From Bathynomus jamesi (taxonomy: Eukaryota > Arthropoda > Malacostraca > Isopoda > Cirolanidae): 64,000 bases of DNA. The notes beneath the pieces were generated by a model. That model made no database searches. It had not been told where the DNA came from and saw only the letters and a program-made list of their open reading frames with translations. Below are positions 11,821-22,632 of the stretch, in pieces. The position numbers and the translations under genes were made by a program. The first letter of the stretch is position 1, and every line of letters starts with the position of its first letter. Location: NCBI GenBank assembly GCA_023014485.1, contig JAJOZX010000196.1:800001-864000 (forward strand). Reading direction: 5' to 3'.

Positions 11821-12040
11821 GAGTAACAACATGTTAAGGTAAACATCTATGAAGTTTGGGACCTCCAGTCCCCTTACTTTTTTAATATGACAGTTTACCT
11901 CTAAGGGGTCACTTTTTTTTTACACACCCTGTATATTATCAAGGTTATAAAACCTAAGCTTGTTTATATATGGTAACATCTTTGTACTGAAGTTGGCACT
12001 TTTTCATAACCAAAGTTTTTTCTCTTGTATTTTTTTACAG

Positions 12041-12118
12041 AACTATCGCAAAGCCCTTGACTTAGAGCCATCCTTGGTTAAGGCTCATTTAAACTTAGGA
12101 GCAATTTATCACACCCAA
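12041..12118 (+). CDS. TMTC-like protein, penultimate exon (TPR repeat)
   Basis: A 78-bp phase-0 exon bounded by a strong acceptor (TTGTATTTTTTTACAG) and the donor GTAAGAG. It encodes YRKALDLEPSLVKAHLNLGA plus six more residues, a canonical TPR helix pair. Spliced to the exon at 13167 it gives two consecutive TPR units ending in a stop. The pattern AHLNLGAIYH followed by a closing KLQR segment resembles the C-terminus of TMTC proteins, ER membrane O-mannosyltransferases that act on cadherins. Only the TPR tail is visible. Upstream exons were not found in the preceding 12 kb, so they lie outside the window, or this is a fragment. Another TPR protein is possible. Confidence 0.65.
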
Positions 12119-12248
12119 GTAAGAGTCTCACCAATACTTCATGCATATAAAATTTGTTATGGCAAACTTTTTACTTTTTTAATTTTAGACTGTTTTGTGT
12201 ATGGGGGCGGGGCGAGAGTAACTATGGTAAGAATAAAGATTTTCAATT

Positions 12249-12303
<55 letters not shown>

Positions 12304-13166
12304 TATTATATATTCTGTGTATATATATTTTTTTCAAGTAATTGTAGTTCATACAAAAACATTGTGTATTGAATAAAATTTCACCATCAGAGATCAGTGA
12401 TACACTACATTCCTTCATAATATTTTTTATCTGTAATTGGCAATAGTTCGCCGGGTCCTTTATTGGCAATTAACTTCAGTGATTTATTTCATAACAAAAT
12501 TTGCTAAGTCCGCTAATTAAAACATAATGAATTAGGTTAAAAATTTCGCATTAAATTAATGGCATAATATTAAGCGCAAATTCTACGTAGCCAGGATTCA
12601 CTTAATTTACGTACAAAACAATTATTTCGAATTGACATCAACTATCCTTTTCGGTGACGTCATCACAATAACATTAATTAACTGTATCGTAGAATTGAAT
12701 GTAATAATATCGTACCTATTATAGTACCTCATCCGATATCATTTTAATTATTTCCAACAGAACAAACTATATATATGTACACAATTCCAACACTTCTATA
12801 TTAGCAATTATAATTAAAATTTAAAATTTAAATTATAATTTAAATAGTAATTACATTTTAAATTTAAATTTAATTCTGAAAATGAAATGTAAATTGATTT
12901 TTTTCTCTCTTTAATTTTCAACAATGAGTGGTCGTAGAGTGACTGTAAATAATCAAATATTAACTGATAGGATGATAAATGTAGTCCATTATTTTTTTAC
13001 AGGTAGTTACAGTATATTTATAGATACATCTTACAACTGTATTTACTTAATAATTATAACAATATTATCGTATTATGGACATCAATGATGTATGATCATT
13101 ATAATTAATACGCTTTCTAAGTACTGTTATATGAGTCCCCTCACGTCTGTTTTCCACGCCTTTCAG
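12119..13166 (+). other. Intron between the two TPR exons
   Basis: A 1048-bp GT-AG intron (GTAAGAG ... CCACGCCTTTCAG). It holds an (ATT)n microsatellite at 12249-12303 and otherwise nothing recognisable. Confidence 0.6.
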
Positions 13167-13304
13167 AGCAACTACTCCCACGCTTGGGAACATTACAGCG
13201 AAGCCTTGAAACTGGAACCTTCAAACGCAGTTGTACTAGAAAATATTTACAAATTGCAAAGAGTTTTTAAAACGTTATCTAAACATGCTTTAAAAGACTT
13301 GTAA
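13167..13304 (+). CDS. TMTC-like protein, last exon
   Basis: A 138-bp terminal exon after the acceptor TTTTCCACGCCTTTCAG. It encodes 45 residues and the stop TAA. SNYSHAWEHYSEALKLEPSN completes a TPR motif, and VVLENIYKLQRVFKTLSKHA is the closing helix before the end at KDL. The reading frame is in phase 0 with the exon at 12041-12118. Codon use and intact splice sites contrast with the decayed transposon frames around it, supporting a real host exon. A (TA)n array begins directly after the stop, so the 3' UTR is inside repeats and no poly(A) signal could be assigned. Confidence 0.65.
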   Translation, partial: SNYSHAWEHYSEALKLEPSNAVVLENIYKLQRVFKTLSKHALKDL

Positions 13305-13305
13305 C

Positions 13306-13313
13306 TAATATAT

Positions 13314-13378
<65 letters not shown>

Positions 13379-13386
13379 TAATATAT

Positions 13387-13454
<68 letters not shown>

Positions 13455-13456
13455 CC
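13306..13456. repeat. (TA)n microsatellite
   Basis: About 150 bp of TA with minor interruptions. Further TA blocks occur at 13664-13712, 13741-13768 and 13807-13847. Confidence 0.95.
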
Positions 13457-13673
13457 GTATGTTATTTGTTAACAGCAAATATTACAGAATAACTGAAATT
13501 GAAACAAATGAGTCACTTATAACAGTAACATAGGCCTACCTAACCGATAACGATAAGAAATCAATGCTAAATTGTCCCTAATTTCATATATGATATATGA
13601 GTGCCACTCAAATATAATTTGAACGTAGTCATCAAATTTATTTTAGTACAATTGACATCTACACAGTATATAT

Positions 13674-13716
<43 letters not shown>

Positions 13717-13741
13717 TAAGGTTGCATGAACTATGAAACTG

Positions 13742-13774
<33 letters not shown>

Positions 13775-13803
13775 TACCCTCGCTTAGTGTGTTACATCAT
13801 CAT

Positions 13804-13849
<46 letters not shown>

Positions 13850-14685
13850 CATGTTAAAGTCGCTCTCATTTGCTTTTGAAGTGACATTGCTGTGCTTTAC
13901 AGTAGAGTTAAAGTAGGTTCAAATGTAATATTTACTTAGATTTATTTAGGCATTATTTAGCCTAAATTTATTTCGATAATTTAAGTAAATTTTTAATATT
14001 AATTTTTAAATTAAAATGTTAAATTAAATTTAACTCTTCAGTTTGGAACCAAAAAAGTAAAAAAAAAAAGGGACTTTTTTGGCGTTTGCTGAACGCCTCG
14101 CTTTCCTCGCTGGATGAGTTCATACAGTGAAAGTAATTGCCAAATTACATTGATATAATAACTGTAATTATAAAAAATAATGATAATTCACTATTTTTCT
14201 ATACAAATTGCACTCGAAAATAATGACTGGGTCTTTAGTTAAGTTAATATAACGTATAATTCAGCTGAACCCACTCATGTACTATTTGTGTAATAAAATT
14301 AAATGGATTATAAGTTCGCTATTTACCCCTGTGGGAGACGCCCCATAAAGGTTATTTAGCGTAAACTATCGATATCTGGTGTTGTTTAGAGTGCCTATGC
14401 CATTATTAATACAACTTATATCATGTTAAACCTAATACCTTATCATAGGAATGCTGATGTGTAAGCCGTCTATTCAAGTGTTATTCCAAAGTGTTGATCC
14501 TTATTTACGAATGATTTTGGCTTTTAATTCTCAAATAACTGCGAATATTTCCCTCAAATTTGCGGTCAAATGATGATGACTGAATAGTCTCATCGTGTGA
14601 ACGGTATTTTTACAGTATCTGGAGGACTCTGTACGTCAGTGAATAATCGTAAGTTCGAATTACAGTGATACTAGAAGGCGTATTT
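13457..14685. other. Gene-free stretch with TA blocks
   Basis: Apart from the TA arrays no feature is seen. No supported ORF. Confidence 0.4.
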
Positions 14686-14853
14686 GAAAGATGAAAGCGT
14701 TTTCTAACAGGGTTGCCGTAAGTAATTTCATTATGATGAAATGTTCACTGAAAGATGAAAGCGTTTCCCGTAAGTAATTTCATCATGATGAAATGTTCAC
14801 TGAAAGCTGAAAGCGTTTCCCGTAAGTAATTTCATCATGATCAAATGTTCACT
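14686..14853. repeat. Three-unit tandem repeat, 52 bp
   Basis: Units start at 14686, 14750 and 14802 with GAAAG-TGAAAGCGTTT and contain CCGTAAGTAATTTCAT-ATGAT. The first is 64 bp because of an extra 12-bp segment; the other two are 52 bp. Confidence 0.85.
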
Positions 14854-15143
14854 GAAAAATAAATGCTTTTGTTGAAGAAACGCGTTTAGTCGATGAATGC
14901 CAAATGTAAACAGAACTCTAAGAAGATTGAAGCTTTACTCATCCGGTAAGTAAAAATTGAGAATAATATCATGTAAGCCAATTTTGTACTTTTATTATGC
15001 TCAAAGAAGGATGTAAAGTATATTTTTACTGCAAAAACCTGAGTTTCCTTTCCTTAACATATATATATGTATTCTTACTTGATGGCTTTGAACGACAATT
15101 CAGGAGTGACCTCCGGTGTGTTTGTATATATATATATATATAT
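14854..15143. other. Gene-free stretch
   Basis: Nothing recognised apart from TA tracts at 15058-15068 and 15126-15143. Confidence 0.4.
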
Positions 15144-15322
15144 GGGATGAATTTCACAATAAAACACGTGAAATGAATGAATGCTGCAAACCCACAAGGA
15201 AAAAAAAAACGATTCCAAGGGTGTAGCTTTGAATACACGAAAGGCCTTGGAATCGTTTTTCTTTTTCCTTGTGGGTTTGCAGCATTCATTCATTTCACGT
15301 GTTTTATTGTGAAATTCATCCC
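15144..15322. repeat. Palindrome of Penelope-like 3' ends
   Basis: GGGATGAATTTCACAATAAA...AACGATTCCAAGG runs into its reverse complement with only a small asymmetric centre (GTGTAGCTTTGAATACACG). The arms match the terminal sequence of the Penelope-like element at 63300-63400. It is thus two 3' ends joined head to head, with no coding part. Confidence 0.85.
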
Positions 15323-15330
15323 ATATATAT

Positions 15331-15768
15331 ATATGTGCAGCATATATATATATATAATATATATGAATTTCATAAAATTCATATAATTTATAAAATGGGA
15401 TCGAATCCCAATTACAGACGTATTAAAGGAATTATATATTCTCTATTTTCAATATCTTTCTTGCCAAAAACTACAAAATCAAGCAAACAGAGAGACGGAG
15501 AGAGACGACCCTCTTTCTGTACAGTCATCAATACCCAATTTCCAAATGGGTATTCCCAAAATGCTTTTCAGACATTTCGTTCGTCGATAATGAAGGTAAA
15601 AAAAAACCTGAAAAGGATGTCTGATTAAGCGTCGAAAGAGGCATTCCAGATTTCAGAAGAAAATTTCAACTTTCTGATAATTTCTGAAGCGATATAAATT
15701 CATGTTTCAGAGAATCCAATTTGGTGATTTTTGGGTGCTGGAAATGAGGTGAAATTTTAAAGTAATTT
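15331..15768. other. Gene-free stretch
   Basis: Short TA tract, then unrecognised sequence. The open frame at 15269-15628 is unsupported. Confidence 0.4.
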
Positions 15769-16024
15769 TGAAGTTGTTCTACCACAACTTTAAATGTTAT
15801 TGAAGTTGTTCTATTACACCTTTAAATGTTATTGAAGTTGTTCTATCACAACTTTAAATGTTATTGAAGTTGTTCTATTACACCTTTAAATGTTATTGAA
15901 GTTGTTATATCACAACTTTAAATGTTATTGAAGTTGTTCTATTACAACTTTAAATGTTATTGAAGTTGTTCTATCACAACTTTAAATATTATTGAAGTTG
16001 TTCTATCACAACTTTAAATGTTAT
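15769..16024. repeat. 32-bp tandem array, eight units
   Basis: Eight units of TGAAGTTGTTCTATCACAAC plus 12 more bases, each starting at exact 32-bp steps from 15769. Units alternate between CACAACTTT and TACACCTTT forms over the first copies, suggesting a 64-bp higher-order unit. AAGTTGT and ACAACTT within a unit are self-complementary. Confidence 0.95.
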
Positions 16025-16845
16025 ATAATGCAAGTTATAACCATTTATCAAGTGTTTTAATATCTGTATATAAAATATTTGTATATTAGGTGACGCATCT
16101 GAACGATAGATATCCGATAGATATCTCTTCATTGATAAAATAAAAAATACGGTTAATTCAATATTACAATAATTTTAACGGAAAACGTACAAAATATGTT
16201 AATTAAAATACTGATATTCATTATATTTAATTCGGCTATTTAGCTTTTGGTTTTACTGGGCTCTTAAAAATTTAAATTTAAAAAATAAGGTCTTATACAG
16301 GGTCTGTCCGTTGAAGAAAATAGGAAAAGGGACATTTATTTCTTAATTTAGATACGATGAAAATTGTCATATTCATTAGTGACAATTTCTTCAGCCTATA
16401 AAGTAATAATTTTTTGAATGCTCATTATTTTAATACCTCTGAAGTCCTCTTCAGAGGCGGAATCATTTTAATAAACGAGTTGATTTTATCCACCAAGGTA
16501 CAATCTATTACTAAAATCGGGATGCACTCTGTCGTAAAGTATATATATATACGGAGGCAGTTGGAGTAATCGACAACCTGACATCCAGTTTGCTCTTAAA
16601 CCTCAAAATATGACAGGGTGTGCCAAAAAACCATCAGTTCTAAACAACGAAAATAAAATATCATTGACAGATACGAATGAGGAAATAAATTCACTGAAAG
16701 AAATAAAATCCCCCACCCCACCCCCCCACCCCCCAAAAAAGGGTCCCTAAAATTTCTAATCAATAAATTTCAATATCTTTTTGAAATTTTATTTTAATTT
16801 CCTAAAAAAAAGAATAATAAATTAAAATAAAAAATTACATAAAAA
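16025..16845. other. Gene-free stretch
   Basis: A possible mariner-type terminus (TACAGGGTCTGTCCG) at about 16297 has no partner. A perfect 9-bp stem, CCTCTGAAG-TCCT-CTTCAGAGG, lies at 16436-16457, and a C-rich run at about 16711-16733. No gene. Confidence 0.4.
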
Positions 16846-17136
16846 ACTAATTAATAATTTGACAATTTTTTAAATAATTATTTTCGGTGAATTTATTTCC
16901 ACAACTATAATAACTAATTAATAATTTGTGACAAGAAAATTTTATAATTATTTTTGGCGAATTTATTTCCACAACCACTATAATTAATTAATAATTCGTG
17001 ACAATTTTTTTTCAATAATTATTTTCGGTGAATTTATTTCCACAACCACTACAATAACTAATTAACAAGTCGTGACAAATTTGTTTTTTCTTTTTCAATA
17101 ATTATTTTCGGCGAATTTATTTCCACAACCATTAAG
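16846..17136. repeat. ~70-bp tandem repeat, four units
   Basis: Units starting at 16874, 16944, 17015 and 17098 share ATAATTATTTTCGG-GAATTT and TTCCACAAC. The last spacing is longer because of a T-rich expansion. Confidence 0.85.
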
Positions 17137-17562
17137 CGGTAAATTTTCACTCGAAATAAAGAAAAACCCGAAACCTTACACAAGAAACTAAATAAAATTG
17201 TTTTCAGTAAACGTTTGTAAAAACTAAAAATAATCTGGTTTTTAACCAAAAAATTTTCTTTAAAAATGTAAATAATAATAAAAACAATAAAAAAAATGAA
17301 AAAGGATTTATTGTGTAAATAAATAAGTAAAAATAAAAGGTAAAAAAAAAAAATCAGATTTATTATCAATTTATGAAGAAACGAAAGTATTTTTTGAATT
17401 TAATTCGCTTTGCGACACATTCTTTCATTTCTTGCTGTAATTTCGGTTTAACTTCCCTTTTCCAGTTCAACCAACCATATATATACTGTATATATATATA
17501 TACACACGAGGTGCAGTTAATAAATTCTGGCCATTTATGACCGCATCTCTTATATCTATTCA

Positions 17563-17594
<32 letters not shown>
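17137..17594. other. Gene-free stretch
   Basis: AT-rich with (TA)n at 17473-17500 and 17563-17594. A short segment at 17505-17560 (GAGGTGCAGTTAATAAATTC) may be a mariner end fragment, but I cannot support it. Confidence 0.35.
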
Positions 17595-17599
<5 letters not shown>

Positions 17600-17922
17600 G
17601 CGGATCTAGAAAGGTGCTGAAGGGGCTCTAGCCACCCCCTCACCCCCCATTGATTTTCGCGAATCGTAACCTAGTTGGAAAAAAGTTTATACTGTATATC
17701 CACCAGATGAGGCTCCAGTTGATCCTTCGCCTTGGGTGCATGATCCTGACTCCCTGCCAATCACAGGCTGTTAAATAAATAATAAACTGGTAATCATTGA
17801 ATATTAATCTTATTACCAAGTACTTTTATGGGAATGATTGCATAATATTTAAGCTTCGTTCAGAACTTCATCTGAACCCAACCTGCCCCCCACCCAAAGC
17901 AAAAACCCTGGATTCGCCACTA
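17595..17922. mobile_element. MITE with TAGTGGCGGATC termini
   Basis: TAGTGGCGGATCTAG at the left and CTGGATTCGCCACTA at the right are inverted repeats, 328 bp apart. It sits inside (TA)n, so the target duplication is unreadable. The termini resemble hAT-type GTGGCGGAT ends. Confidence 0.75.
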
Positions 17923-17949
17923 TTATATATATATATATATATATATATA

Positions 17950-18357
17950 ATTACTTGGGTCTTCCTTGTTGTCTTCGAACGTCGTACAGGGTCGACCCCT
18001 CTGCAGCATCCCGCCTCATTTGCGGGATCTGTCGAGGAGAGAGCTGGTTTGAACTCTCCTTCTGCCTTCTTAGCCAGCTACGCATAACTGGTCAGATACA
18101 TTGCACAAGAACCTGTCCAGTCCAGTTGGTTCTTGAAGTTATTCGCGTTGGTGTGGTGCAGCTTCTTCAGTTCTTTCGATGGCACGTTAAAAAGTTTTGG
18201 AACCACTTATTTTGAGGGTATTTCCCAGCTTCGTTTTCGTGGTCCTCTGTCCCACTGCAGCTGTAACAGTAGAGAATCTACCTCTTCTCTTATTCCAGTG
18301 TGTTTCTATTTCGTTTCTAAAGTGCGGTACACATTCCTCGAGTATTTTCCACATGTA
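17950..18357 (-). pseudogene. LINE reverse transcriptase C-terminal remnant
   Basis: On the minus strand, CVPHFRNEIETHWNKRRGRF (~18270-18330), NTLKISGSKTF and NNFKNQLDW (~18110-18135) resemble the last part of LINE ORF2 proteins, which ends in an NxFKNxLD box. Frames are interrupted, with no RT core. The assignment is tentative. Confidence 0.4.
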
Positions 18358-18400
18358 CGGGGCTCCAATAAACCTTAGCCCCCTCGCCCATGGCCTAAAC

Positions 18401-18582
18401 CAGGGGTCCCAAACTTTTACCACCAAGGACCCCTAAATATTAATATAGTTAATATAGTTATAGTTAATATAGTTAATATAGTTCATATAGTTAATGTTAC
18501 TATTTTTCCAAAAGCTTAGAGACCCCCTGGAAGCTTCCTACAGACCTCTGGGGATCTGTACAGACCACTTTGGGAATCCCTG
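18401..18582. mobile_element. hAT-like MITE inside DD37E copy A
   Basis: CAGGGGTCCCAAACTTTT and TTTGGGAATCCCTG are inverted ends. Copy B at 34840 carries the undisturbed sequence TGGTTTAGGCCATGG (complement), so the empty site is visible. Only a 4-5 bp duplication (AAAC) remains, not a clean 8-mer. A (TTAATATAG)n-like internal repeat lies at 18436-18495. Confidence 0.8.
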
Positions 18583-18656
18583 AAACCATTAGAGGTACAG
18601 TAAAACTAAACATACCTTACAAAAGAGAATTTAATCCTGCATTTAATGAGAAACAA

Positions 18657-19749
18657 TTAAAACTTGGTGTTCCCGCCATTGGCTTCCAAGACAGCCTGAA
18701 TTCGCTTTGGGTAGCTTGCCAAAAGTGACGTGAATAGATCTTGATCATTACGCAAATTTACTAAAACAGTTTCAATGTGTTGCGTCATTGTATCCTTCGA
18801 AAATCGATTTGCTGCAGGTTCTTGAAACAAGAACTTTGTCGCTTTGTCCAATGTGTTCACAGACAGGTCAGGAGAATTTCCTGGCCATTCTTCATTTCCA
18901 AAGAAATCGATCTCATGGTTCCGCAACAACTGTTGAGTGGCTAATGCCTTAAAGCAGGGGTCTTTATCGTGCAGAAGTGTGACCTGATCGACATCCATAA
19001 CATTGTTTGGGTTTCTTAGAAAAGGAATGACATGCTGGGATAGAATAATATCACGAAAATACTGTCCATCCCAACTCTGACCATTTGGCTTCAGCACCCA
19101 CATGAGCTTCTTTGCAGTGAACAAAACAAACACACCAACACAGTCTGGACTTTTTAATAATTCGCGATAATGTTCATTGTCATCGATTTCATCTGGTGTT
19201 GTGGCCCACACTCGATCATTTTGGTAGTTAGGCCGACGTGTTACGTAAACAAAAAATTCATCGGAGACAGCTAAATGCATGAAATCATCCACATCCCACT
19301 CTTCAAGATAATGGGCAAACCACATTCTGTCATCGATGTTAAGTTGAGTTTTTCTTGGCTTTGGAAGTTCATGCCAAGGCTTTAAACCTTGCCTATGACG
19401 GTAGAGTCGAATGATCTCACCACTAACGATCTTTCCTCTCAACACTTCGATCTCTCTAGAAAGTTTAGCACAGCTTTTTCTGCTTACGCGTACCGCTTTC
19501 AATGATATCCTTTGTTGCCTGAGAGAGTGGCAAATTTGGGCGCCCAGATTTGGTTGTATCCATTTCACATTCATCCAAAGTTTTATTCCAATTTCTTTTG
19601 ACGAAATCCTCACTTCTTCGCAACTTTCTGGCAACCCATGAACGTGTTATAAAGGTGGCTCCAGCATCACGAGCTTCCCGAAATGTTATTGCTCGTATGC
19701 GATCCATCACACGTTGCCTCTCCGAATCACCAATTAATTGAGAAGCCAT
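18657..19749 (-). pseudogene. Mariner-like transposase (DD37E), copy A, broken
   Basis: Starting at ATG 19749 (MASQLIGDSERQRV) it reads an N-terminal HTH (ITRSWVARKLRRSEDFVKRN) and GRP motif, shifts frame near 19490, then runs to the stop at 18657. It shows the first catalytic Asp in LAVSDEFFVY (~19265) and the second in LLHDKDPC. The segment with the expected catalytic Glu (CEHIG in copy B) is deleted, so this copy is catalytically dead. Tc1/mariner transposases bind the TIR and insert at TA. The C-terminal 70 residues match copy B almost exactly. Confidence 0.9.
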
Positions 19750-19928
19750 TATATTATCACTTTATCAGCTAGAGTAATTTTAATACCTGCAATAAATAAA
19801 GAATTTTATATATTTTATAATCACTAAAAACTATTTCGATATAAGTAAGCATGTAAGCTGCAAATGGGGGGGGGCTAAGGTTTTTTGGAACCCCTTATAT
19901 TATTGTGTATCGCTCTCGACTTCTTTAC

Positions 19929-20018
19929 AAGACCCGTGACTCGGATCACACGTAAAGCTGTAGGTTCCCTCTGTCATATGACCTTAGATGTTGCGAAGGA
20001 AGTTAAACAACCCTGTCA
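19929..20018 (+). repeat. 5S-derived SINE, tail fragment
   Basis: GACCCGTG-CTCGGATCACACG-TAAAGCTGTA and CATATGACCTTAGATGTTGC match the 3' body of the full SINE at 53881-54099. The 5S-like head is missing. Confidence 0.75.
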
Positions 20019-20039
20019 TTACTATTATTATTGACCTCG

Positions 20040-22020
20040 ACATAATGTTTCTCGTATTTTTTCTTGCTGGTGTCATAACTGTAACTGGCATAATCTGCCA
20101 GCCCTGAAGCCATGTTAGTTGGGATTCAATAAATTCTTTTCTTGTGGGTGGCAAGCAAAGCAGTTTTGCCTCTAATTCCCACCCATTTATAAGGTCGGAG
20201 GTGAGAGCTACTGGCTGATAGTTCTTAGGTATTGCTCTGTCACCGGCTTTGAATAAAGGGGCAATGTTTGCGTTCTTTAAAGGGGGGGAAATCTGTCCTG
20301 TGTCGAGTGATTTCCACCAGAGTAAGTATAGTGGTTTGGCTATACTCTCTTTGCATTTCTGGAATAAAACTCCATGTGTCTGCCCCTGGTGCTGAATTTT
20401 CTCGTGTTTGTGAGAGAGCCCTAATTATGTCATATTCGAATAATTCAAACTTCATTAGTAGTTTGGTGTCATTACTTGTTCTTGACTGATTTGTATCTAT
20501 GTCAAAGAATTCTTCCGGATTTTCTATTTTCACCTGGAGCTTAGGGGCTGAACACCGAATTGAATTGTCCTCTAAGCAACTCGCCCATCTCTTTTGGATC
20601 ATTTGCATTCATTTACTCTATCTTTTAACGGACCAATATCCACTTTACATTTCATTTTTCTTTACGCAAAGGCATAAGAGTATTTTGAGTTTTTTTTTTT
20701 TTTCTGCTACCTTGATTTTCTCGTCGTTTGTCTTGTGGGTGAATAATTGTTTTATGCCCAGTTCTATTTCGTATAGCTTTCTTCTTGCTTGAGCCTTCTT
20801 GCTTCAAGTTTTGCAGCCGTGGATATTTTTTACGGTTTGTTTCTGTTGTCTAAATACTGTTCTGATTTTCCTCTCGAGTTTGTCTTGTTTTCTTTTTAAT
20901 CTCTTCTGAACATGCTTTAACAATATAGGTCACATTTCCTATTATAAGTATCATCTTTTCTGCAGTTTTTTCGCGAAGTAGCAATTCTCAATTTACTCTT
21001 ACTAATTCCGAATTTATACTTGCCCAATGTCCTTTCGTTGAATTAATATTTAATCTTTCAGATATCCTTTCTATCTCCCAAAGACAAGATGAAGTTTTGG
21101 TCTTGTGGCTTCGGATTTTATTTATTTATATCAGTTAACTTATTTTTTATTTATTATGTCATTGTTTTTGTCAAAATTGAATAAAAAAATTTAGCTTTTA
21201 GAGTGTAGTGACAAGCTTGACCTTCGTCAGAACGACAATTCTGGAAGCAAAACCAAGGTTAACCAAGGCTACACATATTTCCTGGTTAAGGGTATAATTT
21301 TCCATAATATCTAGTAGCATTCTTGCCTGAGTTTTATCGTCTTTTCTAATGTTACAGCGGAGCTTCTCAACATACAGTGTATAAGTTCATCATTTTTCTT
21401 CCATGTTATGAATGGAAAGTTAAAATCCCCACAAATTAATATATTTGTGTGCTGGGATTTTAAGTGATTTTAACGTGTTTTTTATTTCATTTGTAGTGGA
21501 TTGAAATTCATTTTTGTGCTGTTTGATTTGTTTAACTTCATTTTACCTGTGTTTGTGTTTTTCATATAAATACAACAACCTCCTCCTTTTCTAGCAAATC
21601 TATCTGCTCTGTATATGTTGTAGTCCTTTTTGTTATTTCCGTGTCTTCTATGCAATTTTCACATCTTTTTTCGCATTGATGCAAGTGTGTTTCCATTAAG
21701 CACATGTTAGCTGTGTTGTTTTTCAAAGCTAGAATTTCAGGTATTGCAATTTGTAATCTGTTTTTGTCAATGCACAGATCTTGTATATTTCTATATACTA
21801 AATTTAGAGGTTTAAAAGTCTTGGTGTTCAATAGAGTTCGATGTTGGTCGGCATCCAGTCGATTTTGTCGCTTTGTGGTTATTGTTATTGGGTGGGCCGT
21901 TGCTTTTGAGAATACTGGAGATACATATATAGAGACACGCTTTACCACTTCTTCGGCGACATCCGCAGACAAGCATTCGTTTTTCTTCTCCATACGATTT
22001 CTACGAGATTTCATTATATG
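20040..22020 (-). pseudogene. LINE with endonuclease and start of reverse transcriptase
   Basis: From 22014 downward: MKSRRNRMEKK..., then an APE-type endonuclease beginning LNLVYRNIQDLCIDKNRLQ, with ALKNNTANMCLMETHL (~21690-21740), NILICGDFNFPFI (~21410-21450, the GDFN box), then the RT N-terminus IIRALSQTRENSAPGADTWS (~20390-20450) and ERKHCPFIQ. The catalytic YADD region and C-terminus are missing. This layout is that of a CR1/Jockey-type ORF2. Several frameshifts and stops lie between the blocks. Confidence 0.75.
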
Positions 22021-22547
22021 GGCACACCTCGCCTGAAGAAGATAACGTCACAAACACCTCTTTTTTTTAACTTTGCTAGAAAGACCCTCGAAACATCGCA
22101 GTTCAAATTTCAACTTGACTCCTTAGTGACACATTAACTCCCATCATGTAACGACGTTGTAACAGACCTTCTTCAGCTTGGTATCATTCATTAACTTAAT
22201 AATTTAATCAAAATTAATTCAATAGCGCCATCTTACGTTCGTCACCCATTTCATTAACCATTTTACACTTTTGTTATAAACATTAATTAGTAATTTGGGT
22301 ACTTTTGATGGTAATCAATTAATCAAGCATTCTAACGTCAGTCGCTACACAACATCAACTGTAAACTCTTTTTGTGACTTTTATCATTCACTTTGTTTTG
22401 TTTAATTAAAGGAAAACTCAACAAAGCTTTTCGTTTAATGACTTTTATTATTCTGATTGAAAGATCAGTTGGTGACCTCGAGCCTCAGTCAAGCAGTGAA
22501 TTATTATTTAAATATTCCTAAATTACTTTATTAATGTGCAACAGGCT

Positions 22548-22550
<3 letters not shown>
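22021..22550. other. Gene-free stretch
   Basis: Possibly the 5' region of the LINE to the left; no motif identified. Confidence 0.35.
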
Positions 22551-22617
<67 letters not shown>

Positions 22618-22632
22618 ATATATATATATATA
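22551..22632. repeat. (CA)n then (TA)n
   Basis: CA dinucleotides to 22600, TA to 22632. Confidence 0.95.

Larger units (their letters stand above)
10993..11931. mobile_element. Palindromic mariner: inverted dimer of transposase halves
   Basis: The element starts CAGGGTGGGTAAAAAAAGTG and ends with the complement, inside TA. The left arm 10993-11443 and right arm 11480-11931 are near-perfect reverse complements about 450 bp long around a 36-bp spacer. Each arm is the C-terminal half of a mariner-like transposase plus the same terminus, so the two original 3' ends face outward and both N-terminal halves are missing. An RNA from it would be a very long hairpin. Confidence 0.93.
18358..19895 (-). 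mobile_element. Tc1/mariner element, DD37E type, copy A
   Basis: The TIRs CGGGGCTCCAATAAACCTTAG and the complement of AGGGGTTCCAAAAAACCTTAG, ~26 bp, are set in TA targets. A hAT MITE (18401-18582) lies between the terminus and the transposase 3' end. A highly similar second copy is at 33513-34884 in the opposite orientation. Confidence 0.88.
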
